A DNA stretch of 48,697 nucleotides from Bacilli bacterium. Lineage in GTDB: Bacteria; Bacillota_I; Bacilli_A; RF39; UBA660. How positions within the stretch are numbered: the stretch's first letter is position 1; the number at the start of each line of letters is the position of its first letter. A model generated the notes under the pieces. The model was not told the DNA's origin. It was given only the letters and a program-made list of their open reading frames with translations, and ran no database searches. The position numbers and the translations under genes are program-made. The DNA is taken from the NCBI GenBank assembly GCA_900752905.1, contig CAADWX010000008.1, positions 1 through 48,697 on the forward strand, read 5' to 3'. This document shows positions 25,600 to 33,258 of the stretch, piece by piece.

Positions 25600-25627
25600 A
25601 AAGAGACGATTATATGTCTCTTTTTTA
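25600..25627. terminator. Bidirectional terminator, 45-residue gene and ZIP gene
   Basis: AAGAGAC and GTCTCTT form a 7-bp stem around an 8-base loop followed by TTTTT. It lies between convergent genes and could serve both. Confidence 0.75.
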
Positions 25628-25631
25628 ATTT

Positions 25632-26357
25632 TTAAATATAAATATTTATTAAGATAAATAATATACCTGTAATTAATGCATAAATACCCTTTTTTTTATC
25701 ATTTAAAAGTGATAAAGGTAATAATTCAAAAATTGATATTTGAAGCATTATACCAGCTATAATTGCAAATAATATACCCATTGTAATGGTATTAACATAA
25801 TTAGAAAGGAAAATACAAGATAAAAGGGCACCAAATAATTCAGAAAAACCAGCAATAGTAGTAAACAGTAGGGTATTTTTTATACTTTTATTTTTATTAA
25901 ATAATGGGATTGATATTGCTATACCTTCAGGTATATTGTGAATTGCTATAGCAAGTGCAAATGAAATTCCTAATTTTATATCATAACTTGCAGTAATGAA
26001 TGTAGCAATACCCTCTGGTATATTATGAATTATAATTCCTATTAAAGATATAACCCCTACTCTACCTACTTTATTACTTTCTTTTGGTACCATTTTATCT
26101 ATTAGTAATGCTATTAAAATTCCTATTAAAACAAATATAAAAATTAAAAATATACTATTATTTTTATTATTTAAATATATATATGAATTATATAATAAAT
26201 CAAATAATGAAATTCCTATCATTATACCTGCTGAAAAGCCCAAAAAAACACTTAAATTTTGAGAATTATATTCTTTCTTGAATACAATAATAAGTCCACC
26301 TAAAACAGTCGAAATACCTGCTAAAAACGATATAAAAATAGGTAATGCATTATTCAT
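25632..26357 (-). CDS. ZIP-family divalent metal transporter
   Basis: Membrane transporter, probably for zinc import, of 241 residues with about eight helices. The two metal-site helices carry HNIPEG at 111-116 and 140-145, both complete (ZIP family helices IV and V). A His-rich loop, common between helices III and IV, is absent; the loop here is short. ZupT-like members have broad metal specificity, so the substrate is not certain. AGGTGATAA precedes the ATG. The gene is alone on its strand between terminators; I saw no clear Zur-type operator. Confidence 0.88.
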   Translation of the reverse strand: MNNALPIFISFLAGISTVLGGLIIVFKKEYNSQNLSVFLGFSAGIMIGISLFDLLYNSYIYLNNKNNSIFLIFIFVLIGILIALLIDKMVPKESNKVGRVGVISLIGIIIHNIPEGIATFITASYDIKLGISFALAIAIHNIPEGIAISIPLFNKNKSIKNTLLFTTIAGFSELFGALLSCIFLSNYVNTITMGILFAIIAGIMLQISIFELLPLSLLNDKKKGIYALITGILFILINIYI

Positions 26358-26401
26358 AGTATTATCACCTATTAATTATATTATTTAATTCCTATTTTAT
26401 T

Positions 26402-26434
26402 TACAAAAAAATAGGGTGTATCCCCTATTTTATT
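26402..26434. terminator. Terminator between the ZIP gene and the orphan gene
   Basis: AAAATAGGG and CCCTATTTT form a 9-bp stem around a 6-base loop with A/T tails at each side. On the minus strand it ends the 85-residue gene before the ZIP promoter. Confidence 0.75.
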
Positions 26435-26682
26435 TTTTGATGTATTTTATATGCTTTATTTGTTAAATTTGAACAATTGAATTTTAAAATTTCATATTCA
26501 ATATCATATATAACTATATTAAAAGCATTTGATATATCTGATTTATTTAAATCTATATTTTTCATTTTTTTACATTCACTCATATCTTGTAATAATTTTT
26601 TAATTTTTATTAAATATTTTTTATATTTTAGCAAATTTCTTTTTTCTTTATTTGATTTATTATGTAAATTATATGTATTCAT
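26425..26682 (-). CDS. Hypothetical protein, 85 residues
   Basis: Lys/Asn-rich, probably helical protein with a central heptad-like stretch (NLLKYKKYLIKIKKLLQDM) and three Cys. I do not recognise a family. The ATG at 26682 is seven bases from a good GGGGAG; the in-frame TTG six bases upstream lies before that spacing. Its 3' end forms part of a terminator. It lies in a 1.1-kb patch of orphan small genes. Confidence 0.55.
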   Translation of the reverse strand: MNTYNLHNKSNKEKRNLLKYKKYLIKIKKLLQDMSECKKMKNIDLNKSDISNAFNIVIYDIEYEILKFNCSNLTNKAYKIHQKIK

Positions 26683-26786
26683 AACCAAACTCCCCTTTTC
26701 ATGTTGCGTATAATATCATAGATGTTATTTTTTGTCAATAAATTATATTAATTATCTTTTCAACTATATCTAACTGTATAATGTTT

Positions 26787-26846
26787 TTACATAAACTTTT
26801 TCTTTACTCTTTTTAAATTCATTAAATTGATTTTATCTTGTCTCAT
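26787..26846 (-). CDS. Possible 19-residue basic peptide ORF
   Basis: Twenty-codon frame with AGGTG eight bases before the ATG and a promoter-like sequence (TTGACT, then TATACA or TATATT depending on spacing) further upstream on the minus strand. The peptide is basic and too short for any family call. It lies divergent from the HTH remnant, like a gene under control of that repressor. The call rests on the ribosome site only and is weak. Confidence 0.25.
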   Translation of the reverse strand: MRQDKINLMNLKRVKKKFM

Positions 26847-26893
26847 AAAATTTCACCTATGTATAACAATATAACATTACAGTCAAACAAAGA

Positions 26894-27100
26894 GTCAATA
26901 ATGAAATAATAGGAAAAAGACTAAAAGAATTTAGAAAATCAAAGGGAATAACCCAAGCGGAATTAGCAGATTTTTTAAATACTACACAATCCACTATCAG
27001 TGCTTATGAAAGTGGTAAAACAACTTTGCTGACTGCATTTGCATTACAAATAGTTAATAAATATAAAATCTCTCTTGATTGGTTATGTGGTAAAAAATAA
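26894..27100 (+). pseudogene. XRE-family helix-turn-helix regulator without start codon
   Basis: A 68-codon open frame encodes a complete Cro/C1-type HTH: IIGKRLKEFRKSKGITQAEL, then TTQSTISAYESGK, and a C-terminal YKISLDWLCGKK helix typical of short phage-like repressors. No ATG, GTG or TTG exists in frame between the preceding TAA and the domain; the frame's first natural position reads GTC, one base from GTG, and no ribosome site is seen. The ATG at 26901 is in another frame and stops at once. It may have lost its start by mutation, or use a rare start (ATT at 26876-26878 is possible). A strong terminator follows. Confidence 0.5.
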
Positions 27101-27139
27101 AAAGAGTTTAGCAACCTTTGTTTAATCTAAACTCTTTTT
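27099..27139. terminator. Bidirectional terminator, XRE remnant and 103-residue gene
   Basis: A 13-bp perfect stem (AAAAAGAGTTTAG at 27099-27111, CTAAACTCTTTTT at 27127-27139) with a 15-base loop. It is shared by two convergent genes. Confidence 0.85.
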
Positions 27140-27438
27140 TTGTAATTTTTGTTAACTCTATCAATACACACCCCATTTATATCATATATAGCTACACCCA
27201 CAACGTCATTTAGTTCTTTTAAATATCTATTAAGCAAGTCATTAGTAGATATAAAATCAGGAATATCGTCATCATCAATTATTGGATCACATTCAGCAAA
27301 ACCAATCATAAATCCTTCGATTGTTTTACAATATTCGCCAACTCGATAATAATTATCATAAAAATAAACAATTCTATATCCTTCTTCGTATTTATCTCCG
27401 TATTTATTTTGATTTAAATCATTTAAATTAACATTCAT
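27127..27438 (-). CDS. Hypothetical acidic protein, 103 residues
   Basis: Acidic, soluble, Tyr-rich protein with no membrane segment and no recognised domain. The middle has an Asp-rich run (PIIDDDDIPD). TTAGGAGTGA lies before the ATG with good spacing, and its end forms a terminator. A role beside the adjacent XRE gene (for example an immunity or antidote protein) is only a guess; nothing in the sequence supports it beyond position. Confidence 0.6.
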   Translation of the reverse strand: MNVNLNDLNQNKYGDKYEEGYRIVYFYDNYYRVGEYCKTIEGFMIGFAECDPIIDDDDIPDFISTNDLLNRYLKELNDVVGVAIYDINGVCIDRVNKNYKKRV

Positions 27439-27673
27439 AAAATCACTCCTAAATTCATTATAGCATATTCTATATATTATTTATTCTATTATTAAAATTT
27501 TTTTTCAAAGATAACACAAGTTTATTCATAGAATTACCATATTTTTTTTTATAAAATTTATCCAGAAAAAAATATTTATTATTTTACTATATATACCCTA
27601 TCAATTATAAAATTTGATAACTCTTTTACCTTTTAATCGTGATGATAAAATAGAAAAAAATCTTACAGTTCTA

Positions 27674-27702
27674 AAAAAATAGACAGTTATTGTCTATTTT
27701 TA
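27674..27702 (-). terminator. Terminator after the hybrid kinase gene
   Basis: AAAAATAGACA and TGTCTATTTTT form an 11-bp stem around a 5-base loop, with T-rich flank on the minus strand. The 27439-27673 stretch beside it holds no gene I can support. Confidence 0.85.
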
Positions 27703-27707
27703 CTTAA

Positions 27708-29789
27708 TTATTTTAGATATTTTGTTAGTATTCTTATTAATTCATTTTTTTCAATAGGCTTTGAAATATAATCATTAAACCCTTCTTTTAGATATTCTTC
27801 TTTTTTACCTTTTATAGCATCTGCTGTAAGCATTATAGTTGGAATATTAAAATCTTGTAGTTTTTTTAATTCATGTAGAGTTGAAATACCATCTAATTCA
27901 GGCATCATTTGATCAAGTAATATTAAATCAAATTTTTGATTAGCTTTTATTAGATTTATACAATCAATACCACTTTCAACAAGAGTTAAAGTTGGGTTAT
28001 ACTGTTTTAATAATCTTGCAGCAACTTTTAAATTTAATTTATCATCATCTACAACAAGTATTTTTTTATTTGTTAAATCAATTGTTTCTACATTTTCACT
28101 TTTTTCGACTATTATTTTTTGATTTAAATAAATATTAAATACAATCCCATTAGGAACATTATCTATTGTTAATTCACCTTTGAATAACTTTATTAATTTT
28201 TTTACTATATCGGTATTATCATCAGATTCAAATGGCATAGTTGATGTATATCCATTACATTTTAATTCTATACTTAATTTTAAATTATTGATTATATTTG
28301 AACCTTTAACGCTAATATCAATATTTCCTGATTTTGTATTATCAATAACATTATCTATAATATTTGTTATCATTTGTCTTAATTTTGATGAATCTCCATA
28401 TAAATTATTGGGTAAAGATTTTTCAATTGTAAGAGAAGCTTTAATAGATTTTTTATTAATACTTTCTTTTGTATAATTTAGTATATCTTTAAATACTTTA
28501 TTTAATTCATAATCTTTTTCTTTTAATTCTATAATACCATTTTCAACTTTTGATATATCAAGAATTCCATCTATTACATCTATTAAATTAACAGAAGCAG
28601 TATTAATATTTTCTACATCTTCTCTAACATTAGGACTTAGATTCTCATTTAAAATTGATTCGCTTAGATTTGTAATTACATTCATAGGAGTTCTTATATC
28701 ATGCGACATAGTAGCTAAAAAATTGGATTTAGCTTGATTTGCTCTTTTTGCATCATTAAGTGCTTTTTGTAGTAAAGCGTTTTGTTTCCTCATATATTCA
28801 GCATTTTCAGTAACATCTTTTGTTAAAATTGTTACTATATCATCATTATTATTTTTTGTAAAAAAAGCTGTGCTTTCTAACCATAAAACATCATCTATGT
28901 TATATTGATATTTTACTGATATTGGTTCATATTTTTCTTCTTCACTAATTTTTTTTAAATTATCTAAAGAAAGAACACTTTGTACTTCTTTTCTATTTTC
29001 AGCTTTAACACATTTATTTACTAATGTATCTAATATATCTGTATATCTTCCTTCTTTATTTTGACCAAAATATTTTAATTCATCATTTAGGTTATTAATT
29101 TTTGCTTCATTTGTAGTTAAATTAACATCCATTTCAACATCATAAGAAGAAGCTGTTATTTGATTTAATTGATGCTCTCTTAGTTTTATGTTTCCTGCTT
29201 GTGTTACAAGTAAATGTTGTTTATCATGATCCTTTGTAACATCGGATATTAATATAATATAATATTCTGATTTTTTTTCAATTATTGGATAAATTTTAAC
29301 TTTAAGCCATCTAACATATTGATAAGAACTATTTCTGTAAGAAAACATTTGACTTACAAATTCACTTTTTTTATTCCAATTTCTTAATTCTTCACTTATT
29401 ATTGGAAGTGTGAATACTTCTTTTAAAAGTCTTATTGATTCTTTATTTTCTTTTTCTTTAGATAATTCTTCTTTTTTACCTAAAATATCACATACGTTAT
29501 CTGTCATATATGTATAATTTTTTGCTTTAACGTCATACATAATATAAATAGTATCATCATTCATAACAAGTGAATCAAATAATTTTTCTCTATATTTTAA
29601 TTCTTTTCTTGTCTTACTTCCTTTAAAAAGACTAATTAAATATACTACAATTATAATAAATACTAAAAGCATAACTATAATCATTTCTATACTTAGATTG
29701 TGTATATCAAAATTATTAGTTAAAAAATATATTGCTCCAACGACAATAAGAATTGCTACAACAGTAAAAATTTCTTTAAATAGTTTCAT
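27708..29789 (-). CDS. Hybrid histidine kinase-like protein with degenerate ATPase domain
   Basis: Membrane sensor of 693 residues: two helices at about 8-24 and 35-55, two PAS-like domains (about 66-190 and 205-328), a helix linker, a HisKA domain with H363 in ATMSHDIRTPMN, an HATPase region (about 460-560), and a receiver domain (about 574-693) with D626 in LLDQMMP and K677. The ATPase is unusual: the N-box helix is left (ITNIIDNVIDNTKSG), but the G1 box DxGxG and the G2 GxGLGL box are missing and the lid is shortened. It may not bind ATP. AGGAGG precedes the start. The surface-fibre locus lies upstream on the same strand. Confidence 0.85.
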   Translation of the reverse strand: MKLFKEIFTVVAILIVVGAIYFLTNNFDIHNLSIEMIIVMLLVFIIIVVYLISLFKGSKTRKELKYREKLFDSLVMNDDTIYIMYDVKAKNYTYMTDNVCDILGKKEELSKEKENKESIRLLKEVFTLPIISEELRNWNKKSEFVSQMFSYRNSSYQYVRWLKVKIYPIIEKKSEYYIILISDVTKDHDKQHLLVTQAGNIKLREHQLNQITASSYDVEMDVNLTTNEAKINNLNDELKYFGQNKEGRYTDILDTLVNKCVKAENRKEVQSVLSLDNLKKISEEEKYEPISVKYQYNIDDVLWLESTAFFTKNNNDDIVTILTKDVTENAEYMRKQNALLQKALNDAKRANQAKSNFLATMSHDIRTPMNVITNLSESILNENLSPNVREDVENINTASVNLIDVIDGILDISKVENGIIELKEKDYELNKVFKDILNYTKESINKKSIKASLTIEKSLPNNLYGDSSKLRQMITNIIDNVIDNTKSGNIDISVKGSNIINNLKLSIELKCNGYTSTMPFESDDNTDIVKKLIKLFKGELTIDNVPNGIVFNIYLNQKIIVEKSENVETIDLTNKKILVVDDDKLNLKVAARLLKQYNPTLTLVESGIDCINLIKANQKFDLILLDQMMPELDGISTLHELKKLQDFNIPTIMLTADAIKGKKEEYLKEGFNDYISKPIEKNELIRILTKYLK

Positions 29790-29861
29790 ATAAACCTCCT
29801 ATTATTATATTCATAAAAATTATATCATATCAAAAAAAAGATATCAATAAAATACCCTTTT

Positions 29862-30908
29862 TTAATCATTTTTTAGTATATATTTATACATTATGTTATT
29901 CTGTATAATTATAAATTCACCTAAATAATTTGGCCTTATTTCATAAAATACTACAGGTAAATGTAATTCTTCTTGAATACTTATTAAATCACTTATACTT
30001 TTTACAAAAACTACTTCATAACCTCTGTCATTTACTTTTTTATCTAATTCTGATACAACATTACCAAAATTTCTTAATATTTTATTTAATTTTAAATTAT
30101 ATTTATTTTTCTTTCTAATATTAAATATTGGTTTATATAGTATTAAAAAAGATAATACTGAAATAATTAAAATTGAAATGGGCGTTAATATGCTTTTAAT
30201 ATTAAATTGATTTACAATACCTAGGTTATCTAAAATTGTACCATTGTATACTGAATCATATTTTTTTTCTATGGAAAATGCTTGAGAACCATATGGAATT
30301 TGTAATAAGATTTTATCAGTGTATTCTATTTTATTTCCATTATAAAGACCTGTTATTTTTATTGCCATATAAACATCCATATTAAAGGATACATTCATAT
30401 TAAATTGTCTTTTAAATTGATCAACTTCTTTTTTTAGTTCAGGATAGTTTATAGTTATATTATCAGTTATATCAAAATTATCTTTTTGAATTATTTCTTT
30501 TGATATATTATTTTTATATTTTACTTCTTTATTCCATACTTCCTTGTTACTTGAATCAGATAAGTATATTGCTTTTAATTCACCGATTATACTATAATTA
30601 TATTTTAAATTTGTAATTTTATCTGCTTTATAATTATATGTAAAATTAACATCAATATTTTTTACTAAATCTGATATATATGTTTTATTTTCCCCTTGTT
30701 TATTATCGTTAATAAAGGAATTTTCATATAAGTTAACAGTATAATTTATATTTTTATTTATATTATAAGAATAAATAGGAATTTTTCTTTTATTGTTACT
30801 TTTTACTAGTACATAAATAATATAAAGAGATGATATTAAAAAGGAACCAATTATAATTGATAAAAGACTAAATCTTACCCATTTTTTTAAATATCTTTTT
30901 CTTTCCAT
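29862..30908 (-). CDS. DUF5305-like membrane protein of the surface-fibre locus
   Basis: Protein of 348 residues with a basic N-terminus, one transmembrane helix at about 13-35, a beta-rich extracellular domain (about 40-235), a second helix at about 240-260 and a cytoplasmic tail of about 85 residues. The architecture and neighbours match the DUF5305 family, often found next to SipW-like signal peptidases in Bacillota and archaea. Its role is unknown; it could be an assembly or anchoring factor for the secreted protein at 32.1-32.7 kb. It begins twelve bases after the signal peptidase stop, so both are in one transcript. No strong terminator follows before the kinase gene. Confidence 0.65.
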   Translation of the reverse strand: MERKRYLKKWVRFSLLSIIIGSFLISSLYIIYVLVKSNNKRKIPIYSYNINKNINYTVNLYENSFINDNKQGENKTYISDLVKNIDVNFTYNYKADKITNLKYNYSIIGELKAIYLSDSSNKEVWNKEVKYKNNISKEIIQKDNFDITDNITINYPELKKEVDQFKRQFNMNVSFNMDVYMAIKITGLYNGNKIEYTDKILLQIPYGSQAFSIEKKYDSVYNGTILDNLGIVNQFNIKSILTPISILIISVLSFLILYKPIFNIRKKNKYNLKLNKILRNFGNVVSELDKKVNDRGYEVVFVKSISDLISIQEELHLPVVFYEIRPNYLGEFIIIQNNIMYKYILKND

Positions 30909-30920
30909 ATTATCACCTCG

Positions 30921-32057
30921 TTACTTTTTATTTATTAATTCTTTAAAATATACGCTTGGATATCCAATTTTAGGTATAGAAAACTTTACTTTACCTAAAA
31001 CTTGCTTTTTTTCTACATCTTTGTTATCTTGCGTATTGTTATTATCCCCTTTAGTTATAAATGTAAGTTTATTATCTACTTTATTTATTTTGATTATTCT
31101 ATGTATTATAGATGTGTTAGATATTTTATATTCAATAACATCATTTTCTTTTAATGATTCAATATCGTTGTCATTTAGTTTTTCAATAATAACTATATCC
31201 CCTCTTGCAAATACATTTTTCATACTGTTGGACATTATTACAACTGGTTTATAATGTAAAAATCCAGCAAAAAAACTAATAATTATCGCAATAAAAATAC
31301 CTATGATAATGTTTTTGATATATAAAAATTTATTTATATAATTATCACTTGTTTCATTCTTTTCATTTATTCTTTTGATAAAAATAAATATAATAAAAGG
31401 AATTATAACATCAAATAATGCTTTATAGAACCAATTAAGATTAGGTACTATAGGTAATAATATTTGAAATAAACAAATTGGAATTCTGTATATTAAACAT
31501 GTTTTATAATCTGTTTTGAGTGTTAAATAATTCATAAGCAAATTAAGTACAATAGAAGGAATTATAACAGAACAGATATATTTAAATAAAGAAGAAGTAT
31601 TAATTAAAGTAAATAAATTTATATCTATAATACTAAATATAAATAAAGTATAAATAAATATGAATTTACTTCTTCTTGAATTATTTAATATATTATATCT
31701 TATCAATTCTCGAGATATAAGAACCATTAATATACTAAAAATATTTTTAATTATTGTATTTAAATTATAAAAATTAATATTTTTACTATACCCAAATATA
31801 ATTCCACTTAAAAAGTAAATCATAAGATATGTAATTATTATTATAAATGTAATTTGATAATTATCTTGTATTACTCTTTTTTTTATATTAAATTTCTTAT
31901 TAATTAAAACTGTAATAATTGAAAAAACTATCCAAAATATTGGAATTATATACTGTATAAATATATTAGATAATAAATTAAAACAACTGTAATAAAATAT
32001 AATAAATAAAGTTATTATATTTATATATATAAGGCTTAACTTATCAATTTTTTTCAT
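30921..32057 (-). CDS. Signal peptidase I, SipW/archaeal type, with large membrane domain
   Basis: S26B-type signal peptidase of 378 residues. The C-terminal catalytic domain (about 250-370) follows a final helix and carries S278 in VIMSNSMKN and His319 in SIIHRIIKI, the Ser-His pair of ER/archaeal-type peptidases (SipW), and not the Ser-Lys pair. An Asp-containing GDNNNTQD loop lies at about 337-345. The first 230 residues form about seven hydrophobic segments without a recognised domain, far more than in SipW (about 190 residues in total). AAGGAG precedes the ATG. It probably processes the TasA-like protein encoded 80 bases upstream. Confidence 0.85.
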   Translation of the reverse strand: MKKIDKLSLIYINIITLFIIFYYSCFNLLSNIFIQYIIPIFWIVFSIITVLINKKFNIKKRVIQDNYQITFIIIITYLMIYFLSGIIFGYSKNINFYNLNTIIKNIFSILMVLISRELIRYNILNNSRRSKFIFIYTLFIFSIIDINLFTLINTSSLFKYICSVIIPSIVLNLLMNYLTLKTDYKTCLIYRIPICLFQILLPIVPNLNWFYKALFDVIIPFIIFIFIKRINEKNETSDNYINKFLYIKNIIIGIFIAIIISFFAGFLHYKPVVIMSNSMKNVFARGDIVIIEKLNDNDIESLKENDVIEYKISNTSIIHRIIKINKVDNKLTFITKGDNNNTQDNKDVEKKQVLGKVKFSIPKIGYPSVYFKELINKK

Positions 32058-32137
32058 ATAATTAACTTCTCCTTATTTAAAAAAATAAGTTATACTTTAA
32101 AATTTATTAACCTAAATTTCAAAGATAACCTATTTAA

Positions 32138-32695
32138 TTACGCAATTTTTTGTGAATAATCAAAATAAATTGTTCCATTTTTTTGAGTAACACTTGTATT
32201 TTTTGTAGAAATGCTTTTATCCCATTCGATAGTTACTCTAAATGTTTGAGTGCCAGTTACTTTATTGATATCAGCCTCACCATTAACAGGTTGTCCAGTT
32301 ACAGGATCAATTCTTTCAACATACCATTTTATATAAGCTGGTTCTGTTTCATTAATGGTATCTACACCTGTTATACCGTTAAATGTTGCGTCAATTGTTC
32401 CAGTGTTTTGAACTACTAGTTCATATACAACTTTTGAACCAGGTGAATTTAAACTTACGTTAAATGAAGCTGCAGTACCACTAACATTTGGTAGTGCATT
32501 TTCTACATAATCTGTTGATTCACTTTCAACAATATTAATTGATTTAAAATCAATATTCCATGTTGCATTTCCACTACTAGATGTTCCAGTTACAGTTAAA
32601 TTAGCGGATAATGCTGCATAACCTACTGCCATAACTGATATAGCTGCTACTAATACAATAGTAACAACGCTCATTACTTTTGTACTTTTTTTCAT
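32138..32695 (-). CDS. TasA/camelysin-like secreted fibre protein with SipW-type signal
   Basis: Secreted protein of 185 residues. The hydrophobic signal (about 8-28) ends in VGYAALSANLTVTGT, resembling the SipW-dependent cleavage region of TasA and camelysin. The rest is beta-rich with NxTGTIDATF and Y-E-L-V-V-Q-N-T-G-T strands, as in TasA-type folds that polymerise into biofilm fibres. A GAGG site lies before the ATG, and a promoter-like TTGTAA, 17 bases, TATTCT lies upstream. There are no Cys. The match is by signal peptide and fold pattern, so the exact family is uncertain. It is likely the main product of the three-gene locus. Confidence 0.75.
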   Translation of the reverse strand: MKKSTKVMSVVTIVLVAAISVMAVGYAALSANLTVTGTSSSGNATWNIDFKSINIVESESTDYVENALPNVSGTAASFNVSLNSPGSKVVYELVVQNTGTIDATFNGITGVDTINETEPAYIKWYVERIDPVTGQPVNGEADINKVTGTQTFRVTIEWDKSISTKNTSVTQKNGTIYFDYSQKIA

Positions 32696-32766
32696 ATATA
32701 TATCCTCTACTTTCCTATTCTTATATTATTAGAATATCACAATATTATTTTTTTTACAATAACTTT

Positions 32767-32800
32767 ACAAAAAAAGTAACTATTTCAAGCTACTTTTAAT
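32767..32800 (-). terminator. Terminator after dps
   Basis: On the minus strand AAAAGTAGC and GTTACTTTT pair at eight of nine positions, then a T run. It separates dps from the fibre locus. Confidence 0.65.
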
Positions 32801-33217
32801 CATCCATAATTCTTTTTCAAAAAATTTTAAATTTTCGTTTAACATACTTGATGTATAAAAATCATTCATCTTGTTGAAGTACTCTATTAAATCAGTTGTA
32901 TAAAGTGAAAGATATGAAAAATCATTTTGTACAACATCTAAAACTTGATTTCCAGTATAATCTTGACTAATCATTGATTTTATTTGAGATTTGTTTTCCA
33001 TTTCTTTTAATGAAGTAATTGGAAATCCTTCTTTCATTTTTATTCTTTCAGCAACATTATCATACATAGTTGATATTGTGTCATAAAACTCCATCATTTT
33101 TTTATGAAGACCATAAAATGATGAACCTACTATGTTAAAATGCATATTATATAAATTGTTAATTTCAACTTTTAGGTTTGACATATAATCATTAAGTGCT
33201 TCAATTTGCTCATTCAT
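32780..33217 (-). CDS. dps: Dps-family ferritin-like protein
   Basis: Dodecameric iron-storage and DNA-protecting protein of 145 residues. The intersubunit ferroxidase ligands are all present: H26 in NMHFNIVG, H38 in GLHKK, D53 in MYDNVAERI and E57. The helical pattern matches Dps. No basic N-terminal tail is seen, so DNA binding is not obvious. GGGTGA lies before the ATG. It presumably answers oxidative stress; a PerR box could not be identified with confidence. It is independent of the surface-fibre genes, ended by its own terminator. Confidence 0.85.
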   Translation of the reverse strand: MNEQIEALNDYMSNLKVEINNLYNMHFNIVGSSFYGLHKKMMEFYDTISTMYDNVAERIKMKEGFPITSLKEMENKSQIKSMISQDYTGNQVLDVVQNDFSYLSLYTTDLIEYFNKMNDFYTSSMLNENLKFFEKELWMIKSSLK

Positions 33218-33258
33218 TTAAATCACCCAAAATATTATATGTATTAAATTATAGAATG

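Noticed and set aside
33220..33250. PerR-type operator before dps
   Set aside because: A CTATAAT half-site exists, but the second half is too degenerate to call.
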